Shown here piece by piece: positions 1 through 7,021 of a stretch of 25,282 nt of DNA. The notes under the pieces were generated by a model that saw only the letters and a list, made by a program, of their open reading frames with translations, was not told the origin of the DNA and did not search any database. A program made the position numbers and the translations under genes. Within the stretch, counting starts at the first letter, position 1. Every line of letters begins with the position of its first letter. The stretch comes from Methylococcaceae bacterium UBA662 (GTDB taxonomy: Bacteria; Pseudomonadota; Gammaproteobacteria; Methylococcales; Methylomonadaceae), in the NCBI GenBank assembly GCA_002299425.1, contig DBNW01000025.1, forward strand, positions 1-25,282, given 5' to 3'.

Positions 1-39
1 TACTTACCGCTTGCCACGCTTGAACAAGCAAACCCTTAA
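1..39 (+). CDS. possible 3' end of an upstream gene (partial)
   Basis: Frame 1 is open from the window edge for 12 codons (YLPLATLEQANP) and ends at TAA 37-39, just before a good ribosome binding site and an ATG at 51. This could be the tail of a gene that starts outside the window. Twelve residues are too few to identify a family, and the open frame could be chance. Confidence 0.25.
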   Translation, partial: YLPLATLEQANP

Positions 40-50
40 GGATTGAAGCC

Positions 51-95
51 ATGCAGAAATTCACCGCTGACTTCTCTAAAATTATCCGCAGATGA
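51..95 (+). CDS. 14-codon leader ORF or truncated copy of the mod start
   Basis: ATG at 51 follows a strong Shine-Dalgarno sequence (AAGGA, 39-43, spacing 7). It encodes MQKFTADFSKIIRR and stops at TGA 93-95, inside the left arm of the palindromic element at 85-146. Its first codons resemble those of the mod gene at 173: MQKFTAD versus MQKLTDQ, with shared bases TGCAGAAATT then AC and TGAC. Two readings are possible: a short leader peptide ahead of the restriction-modification operon, or the remains of an older mod start that was duplicated or disrupted when the element arrived. Removing the 62-base element does not restore a frame into mod, so a simple insertion does not explain it. Confidence 0.35.
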   Translation: MQKFTADFSKIIRR

Positions 96-146
96 CGCAG
101 ATAAAAGCCAAGAAAATCCTCTGCGAACCTCTGCGTCATCTGCGGA
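85..146 (+). repeat. palindromic element, copy A (upstream of mod)
   Basis: The left arm TCCGCAGATGACGCAGA (85-101) is an exact inverted copy of the right arm TCTGCGTCATCTGCGGA (130-146). The 17-base arms enclose a 28-base spacer. Almost the same spacer and right half recur at 1921-1983, and the right arm is identical at 1694-1710. RNA from this segment would fold into a long hairpin ending about 15 bases before the mod ribosome binding site, so it might affect mod expression. Similar palindromes beginning TCCGCAGAT are, as far as I recall, dispersed in many environmental bacterial genomes. Confidence 0.85.
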
Positions 147-172
147 AAAAAACATATTTGTAAGGAAAGACT

Positions 173-2224
173 GTGCAGAAATTGACTGACCAAGACCCAG
201 AAACCCAAAGCGCCGATCTGGTTGCCGACAATCTCGCGCAGCTTAAAGCCCTGTTCCCGGAAGCCTTCACCGAAGGCAAGGTGGATTTTGAAGTATTGAA
301 ACAACTGCTCGGCGGTGCGGTGGAGGACCGCGAGGAAAAATACGGCCTTAACTGGCATGGCAAACGCCGCGCCCGACAAATGGCGCTCACACCCTCAACG
401 GGCACACTGCGCCCCTGTCCGGAAGAAAGCATGGACTGGGACACCACGCAAAACCTGATGATCGAGGGCGATAATCTGGAAGTGCTCAAACTTTTGCAAA
501 AGAGCTATGCCGGAAAGGTGAAGCTCATTTATATCGACCCGCCCTATAACACTGGCAGAGACTTTGTTTACCCCGATAATTTTCAGGACAACATCAAGAA
601 CTATCTGGAACTGACCGGACAAATCGAAGGCGGCAAAAAAATCAGCAGCAACACCGAGTCGAGCGGGCGGTTTCATACCGACTGGCTGAATATGATGTAT
701 CCACGCCTTAAGTTGGCACGCAATTTATTAAGCAATTTTGGTTGGATTGCGGTTTCGGTCGATGACAGAGAAGTCTCGCGCCTGCGGGCTGCGCTCGATG
801 AGATTTTTGGTGAAGAAAACTTCATCGCAAACATAGTATGGCAAAAGAAATATACTCGTGCTAACGATGCCCAATATTTTTCTGCAAATCATGATCACAT
901 CTTAGTTTTCGCGAAGAGTCGTGAGTCCGCAAATCTTGGTAGAGTAGAACGTGGCGAAAGCCAAATTTCCGCCTACGGCAATCCAGACAATCATCCAAAA
1001 GGAGTTTGGAAAGCAACCCCACTGCACGCACGCAGTGGGTCAAACACCGGCGCGTATACATTTTCAAATGGGATTAGATGGAATCCTCCGACCGGAACAT
1101 ACCGTCGTTATAGTGACCAAACGATGAAGGACTTGGAGCAAGACAATGCGATATGGTTCGGCTCAGATGGCAAACAGGTTCCGCAACGGAAAAGTTTTCT
1201 CGAAGAAATGGAAGAAGGCATGGTTCCTGTCACCATTTGGGATCATAAATTTGCGGGAAATAACCATGATGCATCAAACGAACTAAAGTCGTTGGATATG
1301 GGAGGTGTATTCACATCGCCGAAACCAACACTATTAATCCGCCGAGAAATGGAATTGTTTGCCGGAGTGAATAATAGTGACGTAATTTTAGACTTCTTTT
1401 CTGGGTCTGGGACAACCGGTCACGCTGTCATGGCGCAAAATTCTACCGATAATGGAAATCGCCGATTCATTCTTGTTCAACTTCCAGAGCCACTCAATCC
1501 CGAAAAGAAGGAACAGAAAACCGCCGCTGAGTTCTGCGACCAGCTTGGCAAGCCCCGCACTATCGCAGAACTAACCAAAGAACGCCTACGCCGCGCCGCT
1601 GCCAAAATCAAAGCCGATCCACAGATGGCGCAGAGGGACACAGATAATGGCAAACCACAAACCGATGACTTATTTGAAAACCCTCTGCGTACATCTGCGT
1701 CATCTGCGGATAAACCCACGCTGGACCTAGGCTTCCGCGTCTTCAAACTGGACTCATCCAACATCCACGCCTGGGATCCCAATAGGGATAATCTGGCTGA
1801 CACGCTTATTCAACACGCCGAACACCTAAAAACCGACCGCACCGAACAGGATATTCTGTTCGAGCTACTGCTCAAGCTGGGCTTAGACCTGACCGTGCCG
1901 ATTGAAACTAAAACAATTCATCCGCAGATAAACACCGATAAAAGCCAAGAAAATCATCTGCGAACCTCTGCGCCATCTGCGGATAAAACCTTTACCGTTC
2001 ACAGCATCGGCTCTGGCGTATTACTCACCTGTCTGGCTCCGCAAATCAGCAACGATGAAGTCGAGTCTTTGGCCTTAGGAATCGTGGACTGGCATCAGCA
2101 ACTGGCCCCGGCAGGTGAAACCCAAGTGGTGTTCCGTGACAGCGCCTTTGCCGATGACGTGGGTAAAACCAATCTAAGTGCCATTCTCCAGCAAAATGGG
2201 CTGGAAAACGTGCGGAGCCTTTAG
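173..2224 (+). CDS. mod: type III restriction-modification DNA methyltransferase (Mod), adenine-specific
   Basis: Product of 683 residues. It transfers a methyl group from S-adenosylmethionine to adenine N6 in its recognition site and, in type III systems, also gives Res its specificity. The catalytic motif DPPYNTG is at residues 122-128, and the cofactor motif DFFSGSGTTG is at about 407-416. The order DPPY first, then FxGxG, marks the beta class typical of Mod. The stretch between them should hold the target recognition domain. The GTG start at 173 has a good ribosome binding site (AAGGA, 162-166). Two copies of a palindromic repeat lie inside the frame at 1618-1710 and 1921-1983, in the C-terminal part after the catalytic motifs, and encode the similar peptides LRTSASSADK and LRTSAPSADK. 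The stop is 8 bases before the next gene. Function is secure; the target sequence cannot be read from here. Confidence 0.95.
   Translation: MQKLTDQDPETQSADLVADNLAQLKALFPEAFTEGKVDFEVLKQLLGGAVEDREEKYGLNWHGKRRARQMALTPSTGTLRPCPEESMDWDTTQNLMIEGDNLEVLKLLQKSYAGKVKLIYIDPPYNTGRDFVYPDNFQDNIKNYLELTGQIEGGKKISSNTESSGRFHTDWLNMMYPRLKLARNLLSNFGWIAVSVDDREVSRLRAALDEIFGEENFIANIVWQKKYTRANDAQYFSANHDHILVFAKSRESANLGRVERGESQISAYGNPDNHPKGVWKATPLHARSGSNTGAYTFSNGIRWNPPTGTYRRYSDQTMKDLEQDNAIWFGSDGKQVPQRKSFLEEMEEGMVPVTIWDHKFAGNNHDASNELKSLDMGGVFTSPKPTLLIRREMELFAGVNNSDVILDFFSGSGTTGHAVMAQNSTDNGNRRFILVQLPEPLNPEKKEQKTAAEFCDQLGKPRTIAELTKERLRRAAAKIKADPQMAQRDTDNGKPQTDDLFENPLRTSASSADKPTLDLGFRVFKLDSSNIHAWDPNRDNLADTLIQHAEHLKTDRTEQDILFELLLKLGLDLTVPIETKTIHPQINTDKSQENHLRTSAPSADKTFTVHSIGSGVLLTCLAPQISNDEVESLALGIVDWHQQLAPAGETQVVFRDSAFADDVGKTNLSAILQQNGLENVRSL
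1618..1710 (+). repeat. palindromic element, copy B (in frame inside mod)
   Basis: The left arm TCCACAGATGGCGCAGA (1618-1634) differs at two bases from that of copy A. The right arm (1694-1710) is identical to copy A. The element is 93 bases, exactly 31 codons, and stays in the mod frame. The spacer is longer than in copies A and C. It adds a hydrophilic segment containing LRTSASSADK. In-frame palindromes of this kind are known from Rickettsia (RPE elements); that comparison is an analogy only. Confidence 0.8.
1921..1983 (+). repeat. palindromic element, copy C (in frame inside mod)
   Basis: This copy is 63 bases, exactly 21 codons. Positions 1937-1983 match copy A almost base for base, including the spacer GATAAAAGCCAAGAAAATC, with single-base changes. 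The left arm has decayed after TCCGCAGAT; the right arm TCTGCGCCATCTGCGGA has one change. It encodes a segment ending LRTSAPSADK within Mod. Confidence 0.82.
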
Positions 2225-2232
2225 GAAGTGCT

Positions 2233-3258
2233 ATGAGCAAAGACCTGACGAACTCCGCTGTTGACCGGCAAAATATCCTCAACAACCCATTTGCTATCGC
2301 CGAAATTGAAAAGGCAGCAGGTGTGCGAGGCATTCCGTTTGAAGGCAAGACGGTGCTTCTTAAAGACCAAGTGGCGACTTTTTTCGAGGTAACACTACGC
2401 ACCGTTGAAAACTACCTTGAACAAAACGCCGAAGAACTTGCTTTAAATGGTTATGAGGTACTGAAGGGTAAAAGACTGAAAGAATTGAAGTTGTCGATTC
2501 AAAATTTGGATGTTCCCGAAACAGATTTCGGGAACATAGGCAAGACACCACAGTTAGGTATTTTTGGTTTCCGGGCATTTCTGAACTTGGCCATGTTGGT
2601 GTCTGAAAGTGAGCGAGCCAAATTGTTGCGCCAAGCCATTCTTGAAATCGTCATCGATACGATTAACCAACGCACGGGGGGGGGGACAAAATACGTCAAC
2701 CAGCGCGATGAAGATTTTCTGCACTCCGCATTCACAGAGGAAGATTATCGCAAACAATTCACCGATGCTCTGAAAAACCATGTTGATATGGGGAATTTTA
2801 AATACGCCGTCTACACCGACAAAATTTACGTCAGCATCTTTCGGGAGAAGGCCAAGGAGTATCGCAAAATCCTGAAATTAGAAAAAACAGACTGTGTGCG
2901 ATCAACATTCTATGCTGAAATTCTTGATCTCATTGCTTCTTATGAGTGTGGTTTCGGTGATTTACTTAAGCAAGATGCTGAGTCAAAAGGCCGAAAACTC
3001 AATTCATGGGAGGTCGATGCCCTATTTAAAACCTTCGAAAGCCAAGCTCACTGGAAACCGCTTATCGAGAAATCTCGCATGAAAATGGCCAGCCGAGATT
3101 TAGCATTTCGCGATGCGCTACATTTACAACTAAAGGAATACATAGCGCCTGTGCAGAGAGATGAATACGAACGCTTCTTAGGTGACAAGAGTAAGGAGTT
3201 AGCAGAACGTCTCGAAGAAGCCAAGGATGTTATGAAACGCTTGAAGGAGCGGGAATAG
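2233..3258 (+). CDS. RhuM-like DNA-binding protein, possible antitoxin partner of the downstream Fic/Doc protein
   Basis: Product of 341 residues. I recognise the general type (RhuM-like or 'DNA-binding protein' genes found beside Fic/Doc genes and restriction systems), but the exact function is unknown. Residues about 15-75 look like a helix-turn-helix unit (VATFFEVTLRTVENYLEQ). The middle carries GFRAFLNLAMLVSESERAK and TGGGTKYVNQRDE, and the C-terminus is charged and helical. It starts with ATG 8 bases after mod, with AGGAAG as ribosome binding site, and its stop overlaps the GTG of the toxin-like gene by one base. A run of ten G (2676-2685) encodes Gly149-151. Loss of one G would stop translation at 2771-2773 and gain of one at 2709-2711. 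The present length is the open state. Its place between Mod and a Fic/Doc protein suggests a regulatory or antitoxin role; this is inference. Confidence 0.8.
   Translation: MSKDLTNSAVDRQNILNNPFAIAEIEKAAGVRGIPFEGKTVLLKDQVATFFEVTLRTVENYLEQNAEELALNGYEVLKGKRLKELKLSIQNLDVPETDFGNIGKTPQLGIFGFRAFLNLAMLVSESERAKLLRQAILEIVIDTINQRTGGGTKYVNQRDEDFLHSAFTEEDYRKQFTDALKNHVDMGNFKYAVYTDKIYVSIFREKAKEYRKILKLEKTDCVRSTFYAEILDLIASYECGFGDLLKQDAESKGRKLNSWEVDALFKTFESQAHWKPLIEKSRMKMASRDLAFRDALHLQLKEYIAPVQRDEYERFLGDKSKELAERLEEAKDVMKRLKERE
2676..2685 (+). repeat. G10 homopolymer in coding sequence (candidate phase-variation tract)
   Basis: Ten consecutive G bases: the last base of an ACG codon plus three GGG codons (Gly149-151 of the RhuM-like protein). 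Long G tracts in coding regions are classic slipped-strand sites in phase-variable restriction genes of Neisseria, Haemophilus and Campylobacter. Both neighbouring frames reach a stop within about 100 bases. Confidence 0.85.
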
Positions 3259-3701
3259 TGACGCTGATTTATCTCACATTAGAGCAGGCTGTCGAGGTGC
3301 ATCGGAAAACCGTTGAAGTCAGTGGAGGCGGCACTTTGGGGCATCTTGAACTGGGCAAGCTCGACAGTGTATTGCAGAACATACAGAACGACGACTATTA
3401 CCCGTGCTTTGAGGACAAACTGACACACCTGTTTTTTAGTGCCTGCAAGTTCCATTGCTTTCAGGACGGCAACAAACGCATTGCTATCACGCTATCAGCT
3501 CAAATGTTACTGCTTAACGGTTACCTTTACTGCGCAAGCAGCTTTATTCGAGAAATGGAAAATATCAGCTACCACGTTGCCGCCGGTAGCATTGACAAAG
3601 ACCTGCTCAAAGAGGTAATTGCCGCACATTTGGAAGCAAATTCAGACGATGAATCCCTGAAGCTGAAAATTCTTCATGCCATCATAGAGAAAAGCTCGTG
3701 A
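3258..3701 (+). CDS. Fic/Doc family (death-on-curing) toxin-like protein
   Basis: Product of 147 residues, the usual size of Doc-type proteins. The Fic core motif is present as HCFQDGNKRIA at residues 66-76. His66, Asp70, Asn72, Lys73 and Arg74 fit the HxFx(D/E)(A/G)NKR pattern that binds nucleotide phosphates. Fic proteins transfer AMP from ATP; Doc phosphorylates elongation factor Tu. I cannot tell which applies here. I saw no clear inhibitory (S/T)xxxE(G/N) motif in the protein itself, so an inhibitor, if any, is likely a separate protein, most simply the RhuM-like gene before it. The GTG start at 3258 overlaps the previous stop by one base, and the stop overlaps the res GTG by four bases (GTGA), so the three genes are probably translationally coupled. 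Confidence 0.9.
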   Translation: MTLIYLTLEQAVEVHRKTVEVSGGGTLGHLELGKLDSVLQNIQNDDYYPCFEDKLTHLFFSACKFHCFQDGNKRIAITLSAQMLLLNGYLYCASSFIREMENISYHVAAGSIDKDLLKEVIAAHLEANSDDESLKLKILHAIIEKSS

Positions 3702-6676
3702 AACTCCACTTTGAACCCGATCTTGATTACCAGCACGATGCCATAGAGGCCGTTTGTGGCCTATTTCGCGGGCAAGAACAAGCCAGAACCGAATTCACCG
3801 TGACCCATAACGCAGTCGGCGGCCAAAGCGATATGTTCGGGGCGAACGATCTCGGTATTGGCAACCGCTTGCAATTGCTGGACGACGAACTGCTCGCCAA
3901 TTTGGGTGATATTCAGCTTCGCAACGGCTTAAAACCTGCGTCTAGCCTGACCTCTGGTGATTTCACTGTAGAAATGGAAACCGGCACGGGAAAAACCTAT
4001 GTCTATCTGCGCACAGCGTTTGAGCTGAACAAGCGTTATGGCTTTACCAAGTTTGTGATCGTTGTTCCGTCCGTGGCCATCAAGGAAGGCACCAATAAAA
4101 CGCTGCAAATTACCCGCGACCATTTTGAGAGCCTGTATCCTGGGGCCAAGGGCTATGAGTTTTTTCAATATGATTCCTCCAAACTCGGCCAAGTGCGTAA
4201 TTTTGCCACGAGTCCGGCTATCCAGATCATGGTGGTGACAGTCGGCGCTATCAACAAAAAGGACGTAAACAACCTTTATAAAGACAGCGAGAAAACCGGC
4301 GGCGAAAAACCTATCGACCTGATTAAAGCAACGCTTCCCATCATCATCGTCGATGAACCGCAAAGCGTCGATGGCGGCTTGCAGGGGCAGGGGAAACAGG
4401 CGCTAGCCGCCATGAACCCGCTGTGCACGCTGCGTTATTCGGCGACCCATGTGGACAAACACAATCGGGTGTTTCGTCTCGATGCCGTGGATGCTTACGA
4501 ACGCAAGCTGGTCAAGCAGATTGAAGTCGCCTCCCTTCAGGTCGATGGCGGTCATAACAAGGCTTATGTGAAACTGCTGGGCGTGAGCAACAAGCGCGGT
4601 GTTATCTCTGCACAAGTTGAACTGGATGTTCAACGCGGGGCGCATGTTCGCCGCAAACCCATGACCGTTCAGGATGGTGACGATCTGGAACAGACCACAG
4701 GCCGAGCCGTTTACGCCAATTGCCGGGTCGGGGAAATTCGTTGTGAAAAGGACAATGAATGGGTCGAACTGAAAACGCCAGGCGGCGAGCATTGGTTACG
4801 GATCGACCAAGCGATCGGCGATGTGGATGCCGACGCACTTAAACGGTTGATGATCCGGCGCACGATCAAAGAGCATTTAGATAAAGAACTGCGGCTGCGC
4901 CCACAGGGAATTAAAGTTCTGAGCCTGTTTTTTATCGATGTTGTGGACCATTACCGACGCTGTACCGCCGACGGTGTGCGCGAAAAAGGTAAATATGCGC
5001 TGATGCTCGAGGAAGAATATCGGCGTCTGGCGGCGCATCCCAACTATCAAAGCCTATTTAATGAAGTGGACTTGAGCGCCGAGCCTGAAGCAGTGCATGG
5101 CGGCTATTTTTCCATTGATAAAAAAGGCGTTTGGTCGGACACAGCCGAAAACAATCAAAATAGCCGTGACAATGCCGAACGGGCTTACAGCCTGATTATG
5201 CGGGAAAAAGAAAAGCTGCTTAGTTTCGACACCAAGCTCAAGTTTATCTTTTCCCATTCAGCATTGCGCGAAGGCTGGGACAACCCCAATGTTTTCCAGA
5301 TTTGCGCCTTGCGTGAGATGGGAAGCGAGCGCGAGCGGCGGCAAACTATCGGGCGCGGCCTACGCCTATGCGTCAATCAAAATGGTGAGCGTATTCGGGG
5401 TTTTGACATCAACACCTTGACCGTCATCGCCACGGAGAGCTACGAGGAATTCGCCGAAAACCTGCAAAAAGAGATCGAGGCCGATACCGGTATCCGCTTC
5501 GGCATCGTGGAAAAACACCAGTTTGCCGCTATTGCCGTGACCGATGCGACGGGCAAAACCCAGCCATTAGGCGTGGCGCAGTCCGAGGAACTCTGGAGCC
5601 ATTTAAAAGAGACGGGCTATCTGGATGCCAAGGGCAAGGTTCAGGATGCCTTGCGTAAAGTGCTTAAGGACGGTTCGCTAACCTTGCCGGAAGCCTTCTC
5701 CGCGCAACTGCCACAGATCAAAGAAATCTTGCGCAAGCTGGCCGGAAAGCTGGAAATAAAAGATGCCAACGAGCGGACACAGGTGAAAACACGGCAGGCC
5801 ATCCTGCACGGCGAACAGTTCAAGGCTTTGTGGAACCGAATTAAACACAAGACCACTTACCGGGTGCAATTCGACAATGAAAAATTGCTGAAAAATTGCG
5901 CTCAGGCCATCTGCCATGGTCCGCCCATCACCAAAACACGGGTCAATATTCGCAAAGCCGATCTTGCCATTGGCAGGGGTGGAGTCATCGCAGAAGAAAC
6001 CGCTACGGGCGCATCCATCACGCTGGATGAAAGAAATAGTGAGCTACCCGATATTCTGACGGACTTGCAGGACAAAACCCAGCTTACCCGCCGCAGTTTG
6101 GTCACGATCCTGAATGACAGCAACCGACTGGATGACTTTGCCCGTAACCCGCAGCAGTTCATCGAGCTGGCCAGTGAATCCATCAACCGCACCAAGCGCC
6201 TCGCCCTGGTGGACGGCATCAAGTATCAACGCATCGGCGATGAACAGTATTATGCTCAAGCCCTTTTCGAGCAGGAAGAATTAACCGGCTATCTAAAAAA
6301 TATACTGGCCGTCGAAAAATCTGTCCATGAGTATGTCGTCTATGACTCCGGTGGAGTTGAGCGCAGTTTCGCCGAACAACTGGAAAAAAACGAATCCGTC
6401 AAGGTCTATGCCAAGCTGCCCGGCTGGTTTAAGGTTCCTACACCGCTAGGCAGCTACAACCCTGATTGGGCGGTGTTGATTGAGCTAGACGGTGCTGAAC
6501 GCCTCTATTTTGTCGTGGAAACCAAGGGCAGTCTCTTTACGGACGACCTACGCGATAAAGAAAGCGCCAAAATCAAATGTGGCGAGGCGCATTTCGAGGC
6601 TTTGGCTATCGGTGAGAACCCAGCGCGGTTTGTTAAGGCCACTAAACTTGAAGATGTGATGGCGCATAGCGGATGA
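3698..6676 (+). CDS. res: type III restriction endonuclease subunit (Res), helicase-nuclease
   Basis: Product of 992 residues, normal for Res. It is an SF2 helicase-type ATPase that acts with Mod and cuts DNA after interaction of two unmodified sites. Walker A is METGTGKT at residues 93-100, the DEAD-like box is DEPQ at 219-222, and motif VI is QTIGRGLRL at 549-557, preceded by a motif V-like segment ALREGWDNPNVFQ. The C-terminal nuclease has the PD-(D/E)xK pattern: Pro922-Asp923, then Glu941-Thr-Lys943 (VVETKG). All key residues are present, so it looks intact. It starts with GTG at 3698, overlapping the toxin-like gene by four bases, and ends the operon. No convincing terminator follows directly. 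Confidence 0.95.
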   Translation: MKLHFEPDLDYQHDAIEAVCGLFRGQEQARTEFTVTHNAVGGQSDMFGANDLGIGNRLQLLDDELLANLGDIQLRNGLKPASSLTSGDFTVEMETGTGKTYVYLRTAFELNKRYGFTKFVIVVPSVAIKEGTNKTLQITRDHFESLYPGAKGYEFFQYDSSKLGQVRNFATSPAIQIMVVTVGAINKKDVNNLYKDSEKTGGEKPIDLIKATLPIIIVDEPQSVDGGLQGQGKQALAAMNPLCTLRYSATHVDKHNRVFRLDAVDAYERKLVKQIEVASLQVDGGHNKAYVKLLGVSNKRGVISAQVELDVQRGAHVRRKPMTVQDGDDLEQTTGRAVYANCRVGEIRCEKDNEWVELKTPGGEHWLRIDQAIGDVDADALKRLMIRRTIKEHLDKELRLRPQGIKVLSLFFIDVVDHYRRCTADGVREKGKYALMLEEEYRRLAAHPNYQSLFNEVDLSAEPEAVHGGYFSIDKKGVWSDTAENNQNSRDNAERAYSLIMREKEKLLSFDTKLKFIFSHSALREGWDNPNVFQICALREMGSERERRQTIGRGLRLCVNQNGERIRGFDINTLTVIATESYEEFAENLQKEIEADTGIRFGIVEKHQFAAIAVTDATGKTQPLGVAQSEELWSHLKETGYLDAKGKVQDALRKVLKDGSLTLPEAFSAQLPQIKEILRKLAGKLEIKDANERTQVKTRQAILHGEQFKALWNRIKHKTTYRVQFDNEKLLKNCAQAICHGPPITKTRVNIRKADLAIGRGGVIAEETATGASITLDERNSELPDILTDLQDKTQLTRRSLVTILNDSNRLDDFARNPQQFIELASESINRTKRLALVDGIKYQRIGDEQYYAQALFEQEELTGYLKNILAVEKSVHEYVVYDSGGVERSFAEQLEKNESVKVYAKLPGWFKVPTPLGSYNPDWAVLIELDGAERLYFVVETKGSLFTDDLRDKESAKIKCGEAHFEALAIGENPARFVKATKLEDVMAHSG

Positions 6677-7021
6677 CAAACCATCCACTTAAATGCGAAT
6701 TAAGAGCTAACGCGTAAAAAATTCCAAAAAAAACATAGCGGCAGCCAATTTACCGAGCACCGGATTTTGCCGGGATTAGCCCGACATTTCGGCAGTAGAT
6801 GAAGGAGCGAGACGGTAAGCCGAAAGTTGGCAATGTCGGGCATAAAAAGCATGCCCGACCTACAGCTTTGCCGGCGCCAAAGATAAGTAACCCGCCTGCG
6901 GGTGCGGAAACCGGCTTTAATAAACCGGTGCAAAACCTTGCGATGCTTAGGCAAGTAGTAATAGCCTGTGTAACATCAGTTAACTATCTAGGAATCGTCT
7001 TAAAATGCTCGTGAGTAGCGC
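6677..7021. other. intergenic region between res and dusA
   Basis: 345 bases with no convincing gene. It holds the nested inverted repeats at 6780-6859, an A-rich run (6724-6734) and several GC-rich short arms around 6870-6935. The 71-codon frame at 6799-7014 runs through the palindromes and is not gene-like. The upstream region of dusA must hold its promoter, but I found no good -35/-10 pair. Confidence 0.6.
6780..6859. repeat. nested inverted repeats (REP-like palindrome)
   Basis: CCCGACATT (6780-6788) pairs with AATGTCGGG (6832-6840), and inside it TTTCGGC (6787-6793) pairs with GCCGAAA (6819-6825). Next to it GTCGGGCAT (6835-6843) pairs with ATGCCCGAC (6851-6859) around AAAAAGC. The two alternative hairpins share the GTCGGG segment. 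Such GTCGGGCAT palindromes look like dispersed intergenic repeats. No T tract follows, so it is not a typical terminator. Confidence 0.7.

Noticed and set aside
430..438. ATGGACTGG in mod matching the dusA 5' segment, considered as an attachment site
   Set aside because: Nine bases only, with no extension of the match; not a plausible att repeat.
3929..4363. Minus-strand frame of 144 codons inside res
   Set aside because: Antisense to conserved helicase motifs of Res; no own start signal.
6799..7014. 71-codon frame before dusA
   Set aside because: Runs through the palindromic repeats, and its composition follows the repeats rather than a protein.
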